From: Luteimonas sp. J29
Lineage (GTDB): Bacteria; Pseudomonadota; Gammaproteobacteria; Xanthomonadales; Xanthomonadaceae
Direction of reading: 5' to 3'
Assembly: GCF_000472505.1 (NCBI RefSeq)
Contig: NZ_AWZR01000001.1
Span: 239,693-303,692, forward strand
DNA length: 64,000 bases
The notes under the pieces were generated by a model. It saw only the letters and a program-made list of their open reading frames with translations. It searched no databases and was not told the origin of the DNA. Positions 8,491-17,535 of this stretch are shown piece by piece (the first letter of the stretch is position 1; the number at the start of each line of letters is the position of its first letter). The position numbers and the translations under genes were made by a program.

Positions 8491-9867
8491 TCAGAAGGAG
8501 TACTTGATGGTCGTGTGGAAGCGCTTGAGGTCGCCCTTGCGGTCGTCCTCGAGCTCACGCTGGCCCCAGCTGACCTCCGCGCCGACGTCCAGCTTCGGGA
8601 ACGGCGAGTAGATCAGGTTGGCGTGGAACGACTGCGCCCTTTCGACCTCGGCCCAGCTGGCCGGTCCCCATCCGGCCAGGCTGCGGTCGTTGTCGAACTC
8701 GGCCACCGAGTACATCAGGTTCGAGCGCAGCTTCGGCGAGAAGGCGTGGCGCCAGGCCACGAAGCCGCCGCCGCCGTCGCGCGCGTGGAGGTTGCCGTTG
8801 GCGTCGAGCGCGGCGTCCGCGCCCAAGCCGAAGGCGAGGTAGCGGCCGATGCCCGAGCCGTAGCTGGCCATCCAGCGGATGTCGTCGCTGGCGCCGAGGT
8901 TGAACCGGCCCGACAGGCTGACCGCGGCGCCGGTGTCGCTCTCGTCGCCCGACTTGAGCTGGCGCAGCAGGCCCGCGATGCTGAAGTGGCCCCAGTCGCC
9001 CTTCATCACGTAGCGCGCGGTGAGGTCGGGCAGCAGGTCGCTGCCGCCGGCGTTGTTGCGCGCCGCGGTGGCCACGGTGCTGACCGTGGTCTGCGGGTTC
9101 TCCAGCGCCACCGACCACGGGCCGTTGGTGTAGCGCACCTGGGCCTGGCGGACGAAGGTGGTGCCTTCGGTGACGCCCACGAAGTCGACCGCCTCGGGCA
9201 GCGCGGCGACGTCCTGGAAGTTGGACCAGGTCTGGCCGGCCAGCCACTTGTTCCAGGTCACGTAGGCGTGGCGGATGGTGATGCCGTGGGTGTTGGTCGA
9301 GACCTCGTTGCCGAGGTTGGCGGTGCCGCCGCCGAACATGTCGGCCTCGATGAAGCCGCGGAACTTGTCGCCGCCCTCGCTGGTCCAGTCGGCCGCCAGC
9401 CAGAAGCGGGAGAACGCGGCGTGGAAGTCGGTGTACGGATCGGTGTCCGGCTCGGCGCCGTTGGCGGTGACCGGGATCGTGCTCGGCACGTAGAACATGC
9501 GGCCGGCCGAGCCTTCGGCGATCGCGCCGTCGCTGGTGTCGGTGACCATCGCGTCGAGCTTGATGAAGCCGCCGTACGAGAACACGCTGCCGGGGTTGCC
9601 GGCGGTCAGGATCGGCGAGCGCTGGATCGCGGGCTTGCCGTCGCTTGCCGTGGCCACCCGGACCTCGTCGAGCTCGGTCTTGGTCGCGGCCACCGCGGCC
9701 TCGGTCTGCTGCTGTTGCTGCAGCAGCGCCTGGACCTGGGCCTCGAGCTGGGCGATGCGCGCCTCCAGCTCCTTCTCCTTCGCGGTCTGCCCGAACGCCA
9801 CCCCCGGGGCGACCAGGGCCAGCGACATGGCGAGCGCCAGCGGCCGCATCGGATTGCGTCTTTTCAT
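8491..9867 (-). CDS. DcaP-type trimeric outer-membrane porin
   Basis: 458 residues. The start at 9867 is chosen for the GGGAGGGGA ribosome site just upstream. A signal peptide ends near AFGQ. A coiled coil follows (about 25-60; KELEARIAQLEAQVQALL, then a run of Gln), as in DcaP-like porins where it forms a periplasmic trimer stalk. The remainder is a beta barrel ending in the Phe-terminated strand HTTIKYSF that BamA recognises. It is predicted to admit small carboxylates. It diverges from acs over a 203-bp control region and heads a likely transcript with the DUF4212/SSS pair, which suggests coordinated acetate uptake. Confidence 0.85.
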   Translation of the reverse strand: MKRRNPMRPLALAMSLALVAPGVAFGQTAKEKELEARIAQLEAQVQALLQQQQQTEAAVAATKTELDEVRVATASDGKPAIQRSPILTAGNPGSVFSYGGFIKLDAMVTDTSDGAIAEGSAGRMFYVPSTIPVTANGAEPDTDPYTDFHAAFSRFWLAADWTSEGGDKFRGFIEADMFGGGTANLGNEVSTNTHGITIRHAYVTWNKWLAGQTWSNFQDVAALPEAVDFVGVTEGTTFVRQAQVRYTNGPWSVALENPQTTVSTVATAARNNAGGSDLLPDLTARYVMKGDWGHFSIAGLLRQLKSGDESDTGAAVSLSGRFNLGASDDIRWMASYGSGIGRYLAFGLGADAALDANGNLHARDGGGGFVAWRHAFSPKLRSNLMYSVAEFDNDRSLAGWGPASWAEVERAQSFHANLIYSPFPKLDVGAEVSWGQRELEDDRKGDLKRFHTTIKYSF

Positions 9868-9944
9868 CGATTCCCCTCCCAGAGACAAGTGAAGAACGCC
9901 CAACGTGGGGAGGCTGCGCGCGGCCGCGGGCGGTGCCTATTCGT

Positions 9945-9977
9945 CTTTGGTAGGAGGGGGCGGGGCTGCGACCAAAG
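9945..9977. promoter_or_regulatory. Dyad operator candidate in porin/acs divergent region
   Basis: CTTTGGT (9945-9951) and ACCAAAG (9971-9977) are perfect inverted arms 19 bp apart, in the only control region shared by the porin and acs genes. A related sequence, GGACTTTGATTGC, lies at 10044-10056. The linked LuxR-type regulator is the natural candidate to bind here. The binding itself is inference. Confidence 0.45.
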
Positions 9978-9982
9978 TCCTA

Positions 9983-9999
9983 GCGTTGTGCTGCAACGC
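9983..9999. promoter_or_regulatory. Short palindrome next to the acs dyad
   Basis: GCGTTG-TGCTG-CAACGC is a perfect 6-bp inverted repeat with a 5-bp spacer, 6 bp from the CTTTGGT dyad. It may be a second operator half-site pair or part of a structured acs leader. Confidence 0.3.
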
Positions 10000-10070
10000 A
10001 ACATGCGCGGATGCGGCAAACTCATGCGTGGAACCGATCCGTTGGACTTTGATTGCCTTGGGAGGACGAG

Positions 10071-12014
<1,944 letters not shown>

Positions 12015-12023
12015 GGACACGCG

Positions 12024-12064
12024 ACGGGCGGCGGAGGGCCCGCCTTCCGCCACCCGCCGCCCGT
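12024..12064 (+). terminator. Hairpin between acs and the response-regulator gene
   Basis: ACGGGCGGCG (12024-12033) pairs with CGCCGCCCGT (12055-12064), a 10-bp stem with a 21-nt loop and no T tract. It may reduce read-through from acs into the regulator gene. Confidence 0.35.
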
Positions 12065-12096
12065 GGCAGTACCCAGGACCGATACCCCCATCCCCC

Positions 12097-12765
12097 ATGA
12101 CCACGATCCTCGTCGCCGACGACCATCCGCTCTTCCGGGAAGCCCTGCGCGGCGCGGTGGTCCGCGTGATCCCCGAGGCCGAGCTCTACGAAGCCGACAA
12201 CGCCGACGGCCTGTACGCGATGGCCGACGCGCACCCCGACGCCGACCTGCTCCTGCTCGACCTCAACATGCCCGGCGCCCAGGGCTTCAGCGCCCTGGTC
12301 CACCTGCGCGGCCTGCACCCGCAGCTGCCGGTGGTGATGGTGTCGGCGCGCGAGGAGCCGGCGGTGATCCGGCGCGCGCTCGACCACGGCGCCATGGGCT
12401 TCATCCCGAAGTCGTCCAACGCCGAGCTGCTGGGCACGGCCCTGCGCCGGGTGCTCGACGGCGACCGCTGGGTGCCCGAGGTGGCCGACACGGCGCCGCG
12501 CATCGGCCCGGACGAGCAGGAGATCGCCGCGCGCGTGCGCGAGCTCACGCCGCAGCAGTTCCGGGTCCTGCAGATGCTCGGCTCGGGCATGCTCAACAAG
12601 CAGATCGGCTACGAGCTCGGCGTGTCCGAGGCCACGATCAAGGCCCACATGAGCGCGATCCTGCGCAAGCTCGGCGCCTCCAACCGCACCCAGGCGGTGC
12701 TGATGGCGGGCCGCCTGGCGGTGGACCCGGAGAAGGTGGTGGTCCCGGAGGGGCCCGAGGACTAG
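12097..12765 (+). CDS. crbR: LuxR/NarL-family response regulator, CrbR-like
   Basis: 222 residues: a receiver domain (about 1-120) with acidic pair in VADDHP, phospho-acceptor Asp in LLLLDLNMPG and Lys in FIPKSS. A C-terminal LuxR helix-turn-helix follows (LTPQQFRVLQML, then VSEATIKAHMSAILRKLGA). Together with the convergent SSS-domain kinase and the neighbouring acs it matches the CrbS/CrbR (MxtR/ErdR) acetate-switch system known from Vibrio and Pseudomonas, where the regulator activates acs. It follows acs by 82 bp. The cognate site is probably the dyad upstream of acs; that link is inference. Confidence 0.85.
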   Translation: MTTILVADDHPLFREALRGAVVRVIPEAELYEADNADGLYAMADAHPDADLLLLDLNMPGAQGFSALVHLRGLHPQLPVVMVSAREEPAVIRRALDHGAMGFIPKSSNAELLGTALRRVLDGDRWVPEVADTAPRIGPDEQEIAARVRELTPQQFRVLQMLGSGMLNKQIGYELGVSEATIKAHMSAILRKLGASNRTQAVLMAGRLAVDPEKVVVPEGPED

Positions 12766-12772
12766 CCGCCGC

Positions 12773-15700
12773 TCAGGCCTCGGCGCCCGCGTCCACCCGG
12801 CGCCGCTGCGCGGTCAGGAACGCGCGCAGCGAGGCCGGCTTCACCGGCTTGGTCAGCACCCGGTAGCCGCGTTCGCGCGCGGCGCGCTTGAGCGCGTCGC
12901 TGCCGTCGGCGGTGAGCAGTGCGCCGGGGACCGGCGAACCGGCGGCCTCGCGCAGGGCATCGAGGGTGTCGAGCCCGTCCAGGCGGTCGTGCAGGTGGTA
13001 GTCGACCAGCAGCACGTCCGGCTGCTCGGACAGGCGCTCGAGCGCCTCGTCGACGGTCGGCGCGGTGACCGTGCGGATGCCCCAGCGCGAGAGCAGGGCG
13101 GTCATCCCCGAGAGGATGTCGCGGTCGTTGTCCACGCACAGCACGGTCATGCCGGTCAGCGCCTGGTCCACGTCCACCCGCGGCCCCTCGTCGCGGCGCT
13201 CGGGGACCTGCCGCGAAGCCTCGCCGCGCGGCACCACGATCGAGAACATGCTGCCGTGGCCGACCATCGAGCGCGCGTCGAGCGTGTGGCCGAGCAGGCG
13301 CGAGATGCGCTGGCAGATCGACAGGCCCAGGCCCAGTCCGCGGCCGTCCCAGTCGAACGGCTGCTCGAAGCGGTGGAACTCGTCGTAGATCTGGCGCATG
13401 TGGTGCTCGGGGATGCCGGGGCCGGCGTCCCAGACCTGCAGCGCGACCTGGTCGCCGCGCCGGCGCGCGGCCAGCACCACCCGCCCGCGCGGGGTGTAGC
13501 GCAGGGCGTTGGCGATGAAGTTCTGCAGCACCCGGCGCAGCAGGCGGCGGTCGCTGCGCACCACCAGCGCCGGTGCGTGCACCCGGATGTTGATGCTGCG
13601 CGCGGCGGCCATCGGCGCGTACTGCGCGGCCAGTTCGCGCAGCAGCGCCCCGGCGTCGAAGTCGGTGATCTCGGGCTTGAGCTTGCCGGCATCCAGGCGC
13701 GAGACGTCGAGCAGGCCGTCGAGCAGTTCCTCGGCCGCGCGCAGGGCCGCATCGATGCGCTCGGCCAGGTGCGCCTGCTCCTTCGGGTCGCGGCTTTCGC
13801 GCAGCGCCGAGGCGAACAGGCGCGCGGCGTTGAGCGGCTGCAGCACGTCGTGGCTGATCGCGGTCAGGAACCGCGAGCGCGACTCCTGCGCCATCTCCGC
13901 CTCGCGGGTGCGCTCGGCCACGCGCTGCTCGAGGTACTCGTTGATCTCGCGCAGCTCGCGCTCGGCGCGCTTGTAGTCGGTCACGTCGCTGTAGCTGGTG
14001 GCGTAGCCGCCGCCGGGCAGCGGCTGGCCGCGCAGTTCCAGCACCTGGCCGTTGGCGCGCACGCGCTCGCTCACGTGCGGCGAGCCCGCGCGCATGTAGG
14101 CGATGCGCTTGGCGACCTCGAGTTCGATCTCCTCCGGCCCCAGCGGCCCGAGCTCGCCGCGCTGGGCGTTGTAGCGGATCAGGTCGGCCACCGGCCGGCC
14201 GACGTAGAGCATGCCGTCGGGGTAGTCGAACAGCTGCTGGTAGCGGCGGTTCCACGCCACCAGGCACATGTCGGAGTCGACCACGCTCACGCCCTGGTCG
14301 ATGTTCTCCAGGGTGTTGGACAGGATCTCGCGGTTGAAGCGCAGCTCCTGGCCGGCCTCGTCGAGCACGGCCACGACCTCGCCGACCTCCATGCCCGAGC
14401 CCTTGAGCACGCTGGTGAGCACCAGCCGCGCCGAGGCCGCGCCCACCGCCGCCGCCAGCAGGCGCTCGGTGAACTGGACCCACTTGCGGTCGGCGCGCGC
14501 CTGCGGCTGCAGCTCCACGCCCTGCTCGCGCGCGTACTGGCTGAACGCGCGCTGCGCGGTGCGTTCGCCGACGATGCGCACCGCGAGGGTGAGCAGGTCG
14601 CCGATGGCGACCGACGCCTTCCACTCGCCGGCGGCGAGCGGGCTGCGCTCGGCGTAAGGGTCGAGGAACGGCGCCGCGCGCAGGCGCTCGTCCAGGCTCG
14701 GGCGCCAGCGCGCCGAGACCAGCAGCAGCGCGCCGACGTTCATCAGCAGCGACCAGAACGTGCCGTGGGTCAGCGGGTCCCAGCCCCACAGCCCGAACAG
14801 CTGGCGCGGGCGCAGCCAGTGGATGCCGAACGGGCCGTCGCGCACCCAGGCCGGATCGAACCAGCCGGCGTCGGTCAGGGTCGGCAGCAGCAGCGTGTAG
14901 ACCCAGACCGCGAACCCGATCAGCAGGCCGACCTCGGCGCCGCGGCGGCTGGCCCCGTGCCAGTACAGGCCGCCGATCAGCGCCGGCGCGAACTGGGCCA
15001 CGGCGACGAAGGCCATGAGGCCGAACGAGGCCAGCGAGGTGTCGCTGCCGCTGGCGCGGTAGTAGCCCCAGGCGAGGCCGGCGATGAACACGATCGCCAC
15101 GCGCCGGATCCACAGCACCAGCGAGGCGACGTCGCCGCCCCCGCGGCTGGCCCAGCCGCGGCGCAGCAGCAGCGGCATCACCAGGTCGTTGCTGACCATG
15201 GTCGCCAGCGCCACGCTGGCCACGATCACCATGCCGGTGGCGGCGGAGAAGCCGCCGACGTAGGCCAGCAGGGCCAGGGTGTCGCGGTGCTCGGCCAGCG
15301 GCAGGGCCAGCACGAAGCTGTCCGGGGCCACGCCCGAGCCCTGGCCGAACAGGTGGATGCCGGCGCTGGCGATCGGCACCACCATCAGCGTCACCACCAC
15401 CAGGTAGGCGCCGAACATCAGCCGCGCGCGGCGCACGTCGTCGACGTTGCCGCATTCGACGATCGCGACGTGGAACTGGCGGGGCAGGCAGAAGATCGCC
15501 AGGAACGCCAGCAGGGTCTGGGCCACGAAGCCCACCGGCGGGCCGACCTCGAGCAGCGAGCGGGTGGCGGCGACGTAGTCCAGGTCGCGCGCGCCGAGCC
15601 AGCCGGAGGCGAACAGCCCGACCGCGACCAGCGCGACCAGCTTCACCAGCGACTCCAGCGCCACCGCCAGCATCATGCCCGGGCGGTGCTCGGTGGCATC

Positions 15701-16237
15701 GACCTGGCGGGTGCCGAACAGGATCGCGAACAGCGCCATCAGCGCGGCCACGTACAGCGCCGGGTCGCCGAGCACGCGCCCGGAGGTGCCCTGGCCGCCG
15801 AGCACCCCGAGGCTGATCGCCACCGCCTTGTACTGCAGGGCCAGGTAGGGAACCGCCGCGATCAGGGCGATGGTGGCGACCAGCGCGGCCAGCGGCTGCG
15901 AGCGGCCGTAGCGCGAGGCGATGAAGTCGGCGATCGAGACCGTGTTCTGGGCCTGGGCGACCCGCGCCATGCGCTCGAGGATGCGCCAGCCGAACAGCAG
16001 CAGCAGCAGCGGACCGAGGTAGATCGGCAGGTAGCCGATGCCCGAGCGCACCGCGGTGCCGACCGCGCCGTAGAAGGTCCAGGACGAGCAGTACACCGCC
16101 AGCGCCAGGCTGTAGACCAGCGGGCGCAGCCACGGCCGCTGCGGATACAGTGGGTAGCGGTCGCCGATCCACGCCACCGCGAACAGCAGCGCGGCATAAC
16201 CGACCGACACCAGCAGCAGGACCCAGCCCGGCAGCAT
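12773..16237 (-). CDS. crbS: Hybrid sensor kinase with sodium/solute symporter domain, CrbS-like
   Basis: 1154 residues. The N-terminal half is a sodium/solute-symporter domain with about 13 membrane helices. Next come a linker, a PAS domain (about 640-760; NIDQGVSVVDSD, WNRRYQQLF), a HisKA domain with His796 in FLTAISHDVLQPL, an ATPase domain (NFIANALRYTP, DAGPGIP, GLGLGLSI) and a C-terminal receiver (1030-1154; Asp1079 in LLVDYHL). CrbS-type kinases couple acetate availability to acs expression. The ATG at 16237 is chosen because GGGAGGG lies directly upstream and the TM helix starts at once; the long upstream extension is repeat DNA. It converges with crbR, leaving 7 bp between stops. Confidence 0.92.
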   Translation of the reverse strand: MLPGWVLLLVSVGYAALLFAVAWIGDRYPLYPQRPWLRPLVYSLALAVYCSSWTFYGAVGTAVRSGIGYLPIYLGPLLLLLFGWRILERMARVAQAQNTVSIADFIASRYGRSQPLAALVATIALIAAVPYLALQYKAVAISLGVLGGQGTSGRVLGDPALYVAALMALFAILFGTRQVDATEHRPGMMLAVALESLVKLVALVAVGLFASGWLGARDLDYVAATRSLLEVGPPVGFVAQTLLAFLAIFCLPRQFHVAIVECGNVDDVRRARLMFGAYLVVVTLMVVPIASAGIHLFGQGSGVAPDSFVLALPLAEHRDTLALLAYVGGFSAATGMVIVASVALATMVSNDLVMPLLLRRGWASRGGGDVASLVLWIRRVAIVFIAGLAWGYYRASGSDTSLASFGLMAFVAVAQFAPALIGGLYWHGASRRGAEVGLLIGFAVWVYTLLLPTLTDAGWFDPAWVRDGPFGIHWLRPRQLFGLWGWDPLTHGTFWSLLMNVGALLLVSARWRPSLDERLRAAPFLDPYAERSPLAAGEWKASVAIGDLLTLAVRIVGERTAQRAFSQYAREQGVELQPQARADRKWVQFTERLLAAAVGAASARLVLTSVLKGSGMEVGEVVAVLDEAGQELRFNREILSNTLENIDQGVSVVDSDMCLVAWNRRYQQLFDYPDGMLYVGRPVADLIRYNAQRGELGPLGPEEIELEVAKRIAYMRAGSPHVSERVRANGQVLELRGQPLPGGGYATSYSDVTDYKRAERELREINEYLEQRVAERTREAEMAQESRSRFLTAISHDVLQPLNAARLFASALRESRDPKEQAHLAERIDAALRAAEELLDGLLDVSRLDAGKLKPEITDFDAGALLRELAAQYAPMAAARSINIRVHAPALVVRSDRRLLRRVLQNFIANALRYTPRGRVVLAARRRGDQVALQVWDAGPGIPEHHMRQIYDEFHRFEQPFDWDGRGLGLGLSICQRISRLLGHTLDARSMVGHGSMFSIVVPRGEASRQVPERRDEGPRVDVDQALTGMTVLCVDNDRDILSGMTALLSRWGIRTVTAPTVDEALERLSEQPDVLLVDYHLHDRLDGLDTLDALREAAGSPVPGALLTADGSDALKRAARERGYRVLTKPVKPASLRAFLTAQRRRVDAGAEA

Positions 16238-16315
16238 CCAACCCTCCCCCGATCGGTGCGCCCCGGAGTGTAACGCGGCCGGTCGCGGCGGCGGCGCGGG
16301 CCGCCCCCACCCCGA

Positions 16316-16735
16316 CCCTCCCCCGCATGCGGGGGAGGGGGCACGGCTATTGCGCGGATTGCAGGTCTCCGCGCGCCCTTCCCGCGTTCCGGCCGTGCTC
16401 CCACACCACCGCACAGTCGCGGAATGTCCCCCTCCCCCGCGCGCGGGGGAGGGGAGGTGCTGGACGAGGCCGGCGTGGCCCGGCGGTCCCCCCTCCCCCG
16501 CGCGCGGGGGAGGGGACGCGGCTCTTGCGCGGGTCGCAGGTCTCCGCGCGCTTCCCGCGTTCCGGCCGTGCTCCCACACCACCGCGCAGCCGCGGAATGT
16601 CCCGCCTGCCCCGTGTGCGGGGGGGTCGCGGCTCTTGCGCGGGTCGCAGGGCTCCGCGCCCTTCCCGCGTCCCGGCGGTGCTCCCACACCACCGCGCAGC
16701 CGCGGAATGCCCCCTCCCCCGCGTGCGGGGGAGGG
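16316..16735. repeat. Palindrome array with tandem ~90-bp spacers
   Basis: This fills most of the 645-bp gene-free stretch between crbS and rpmG. Palindromes of the form CCCTCCCCCGC..GCGGGGGAGGG sit at 16316-16339, 16430-16453, 16491-16514 and 16712-16735, with a degenerate one near 16605-16625. Three related spacers each carry GTGCTCCCACACCACCGC (16395, 16568, 16678) followed by a CGCGGAATG block. The open frames through it are Pro/Arg/Gly-rich products of the repeat. It resembles dispersed REP-like hairpin repeats of high-GC Proteobacteria. Confidence 0.8.
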
Positions 16736-16799
16736 TTGGGGTGGGGGCCCGCCGTCGCCGCGGGACCCGTCCGCCGCGCCCGGCGCGGCCCCACAACGC

Positions 16800-16823
16800 A
16801 AAAACCCGCCTTGCGGCGGGTTT
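16800..16823 (-). terminator. Rho-independent terminator of rpmB-rpmG
   Basis: AAACCCGCC-TTGC-GGCGGGTTT forms a 9-bp stem with a 4-nt loop, and on the minus strand it runs into a T tract. It lies 60 nt past the rpmG stop. Confidence 0.85.
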
Positions 16824-16882
16824 CGCGGCCCCGGCTCGCGCCGGGGATTCCTCGGCAGCCACGCTGTCGCGTGGCGGTCAGG

Positions 16883-17047
16883 TCACTTGATCTTGCCTTC
16901 CTTGTAGATCACGTGCTTGCGGACGACGGGATCGTACTTCTTGATCTCCATCTTGCCGGGGGTGTTCTTCTTGTTCTTGTCCGTGGTGTAGAAGTGGCCG
17001 GTGTTGGCCGACGAAATCAGACGGATCTTGTCGCGCTTGGATGCCAT
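16883..17047 (-). CDS. rpmG: 50S ribosomal protein L33
   Basis: 54 residues, starting [13 protein letters not shown] after a GAGGAG ribosome site. It is a component of the large ribosomal subunit near the E site. The zinc-binding CxxC pairs are absent, so this is the zinc-independent (C-) form, as in E. coli. It follows rpmB by 13 bp in the usual rpmB-rpmG operon, and a strong terminator lies downstream. Confidence 0.97.
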   Translation of the reverse strand: MASKRDKIRLISSANTGHFYTTDKNKKNTPGKMEIKKYDPVVRKHVIYKEGKIK

Positions 17048-17060
17048 GACGTCCTGCTCC

Positions 17061-17297
17061 TCAGACCTTCTCGCCGCGCTTGCGCAGCTCGGCCAGGACG
17101 GCATCGATGCCGTTCTTGTCGATGGTGCGCAGCGCAGCCGTGGAAACGCGCAGCTTCACCCAGCGGTTCTCGCTGGCGACCCAGAACCGGCGCTCGTGCA
17201 GGTTCGGCATGAAGCGGCGGCGGGTTTTGTTCATCGCGTGCGAGACGTTGTTGCCGGTCGTCGTACGCTTGCCGGTGACTTGGCAGACTCGGGACAT
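17061..17297 (-). CDS. rpmB: 50S ribosomal protein L28
   Basis: 78 residues with the L28 signatures [10 protein letters not shown] at the start and [16 protein letters not shown] in the middle. Length and sequence are typical for Gammaproteobacteria. It is first in the rpmB-rpmG operon and has a clear promoter about 190 nt upstream, giving an unusually long GC-rich leader. Confidence 0.97.
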   Translation of the reverse strand: MSRVCQVTGKRTTTGNNVSHAMNKTRRRFMPNLHERRFWVASENRWVKLRVSTAALRTIDKNGIDAVLAELRKRGEKV

Positions 17298-17484
17298 TGC
17301 ACACCTCGAAAGTGTCATGGTGCCCCCCTTGGCCAGGGAGGCGGCGGCCCCGGCGGGCGCCGGCCCCGGGGGGCCGCGCCTGCCACGCAATGCGGGACAG
17401 GGTCGCTGCATGGGGGCGGGGGGATCGCGTTCCCGGCCGCTCCGGCGCCCGGGGCGCAAGGGGCCTGGGCACAGCGAGCCGGCA

Positions 17485-17513
17485 ATTATGCCCGCCAGGC
17501 GGCCTGTGGACAA
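17485..17513 (-). promoter_or_regulatory. Sigma-70-type promoter of rpmB-rpmG
   Basis: On the minus strand, TTGTCC (17513-17508) and CATAAT (17490-17485) are spaced by exactly 17 bp. The match to consensus is 4/6 and 5/6. This predicts a start near 17478 and a leader of about 180 nt before rpmB. Confidence 0.65.
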
Positions 17514-17535
17514 GTCCGGCCCCGGCCGGCCGGGT

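Noticed and set aside
10053-10070. TTG start of acs six codons upstream
   Set aside because: These codons overlap the GGGAGGA ribosome site that serves the ATG at 10071, and Acs proteins normally begin there.
16316-16735. CRISPR array
   Set aside because: The repeats are palindromes with homologous, not unique, spacers of unequal length, and no cas gene is nearby.
16238-16801. N-terminal extension of the sensor kinase and several Pro/Gly/Arg-rich frames through the palindrome array
   Set aside because: The sequence is repeat DNA, the products are repetitive (RARGRG-like), and a proper ribosome site and start are present at 16237.
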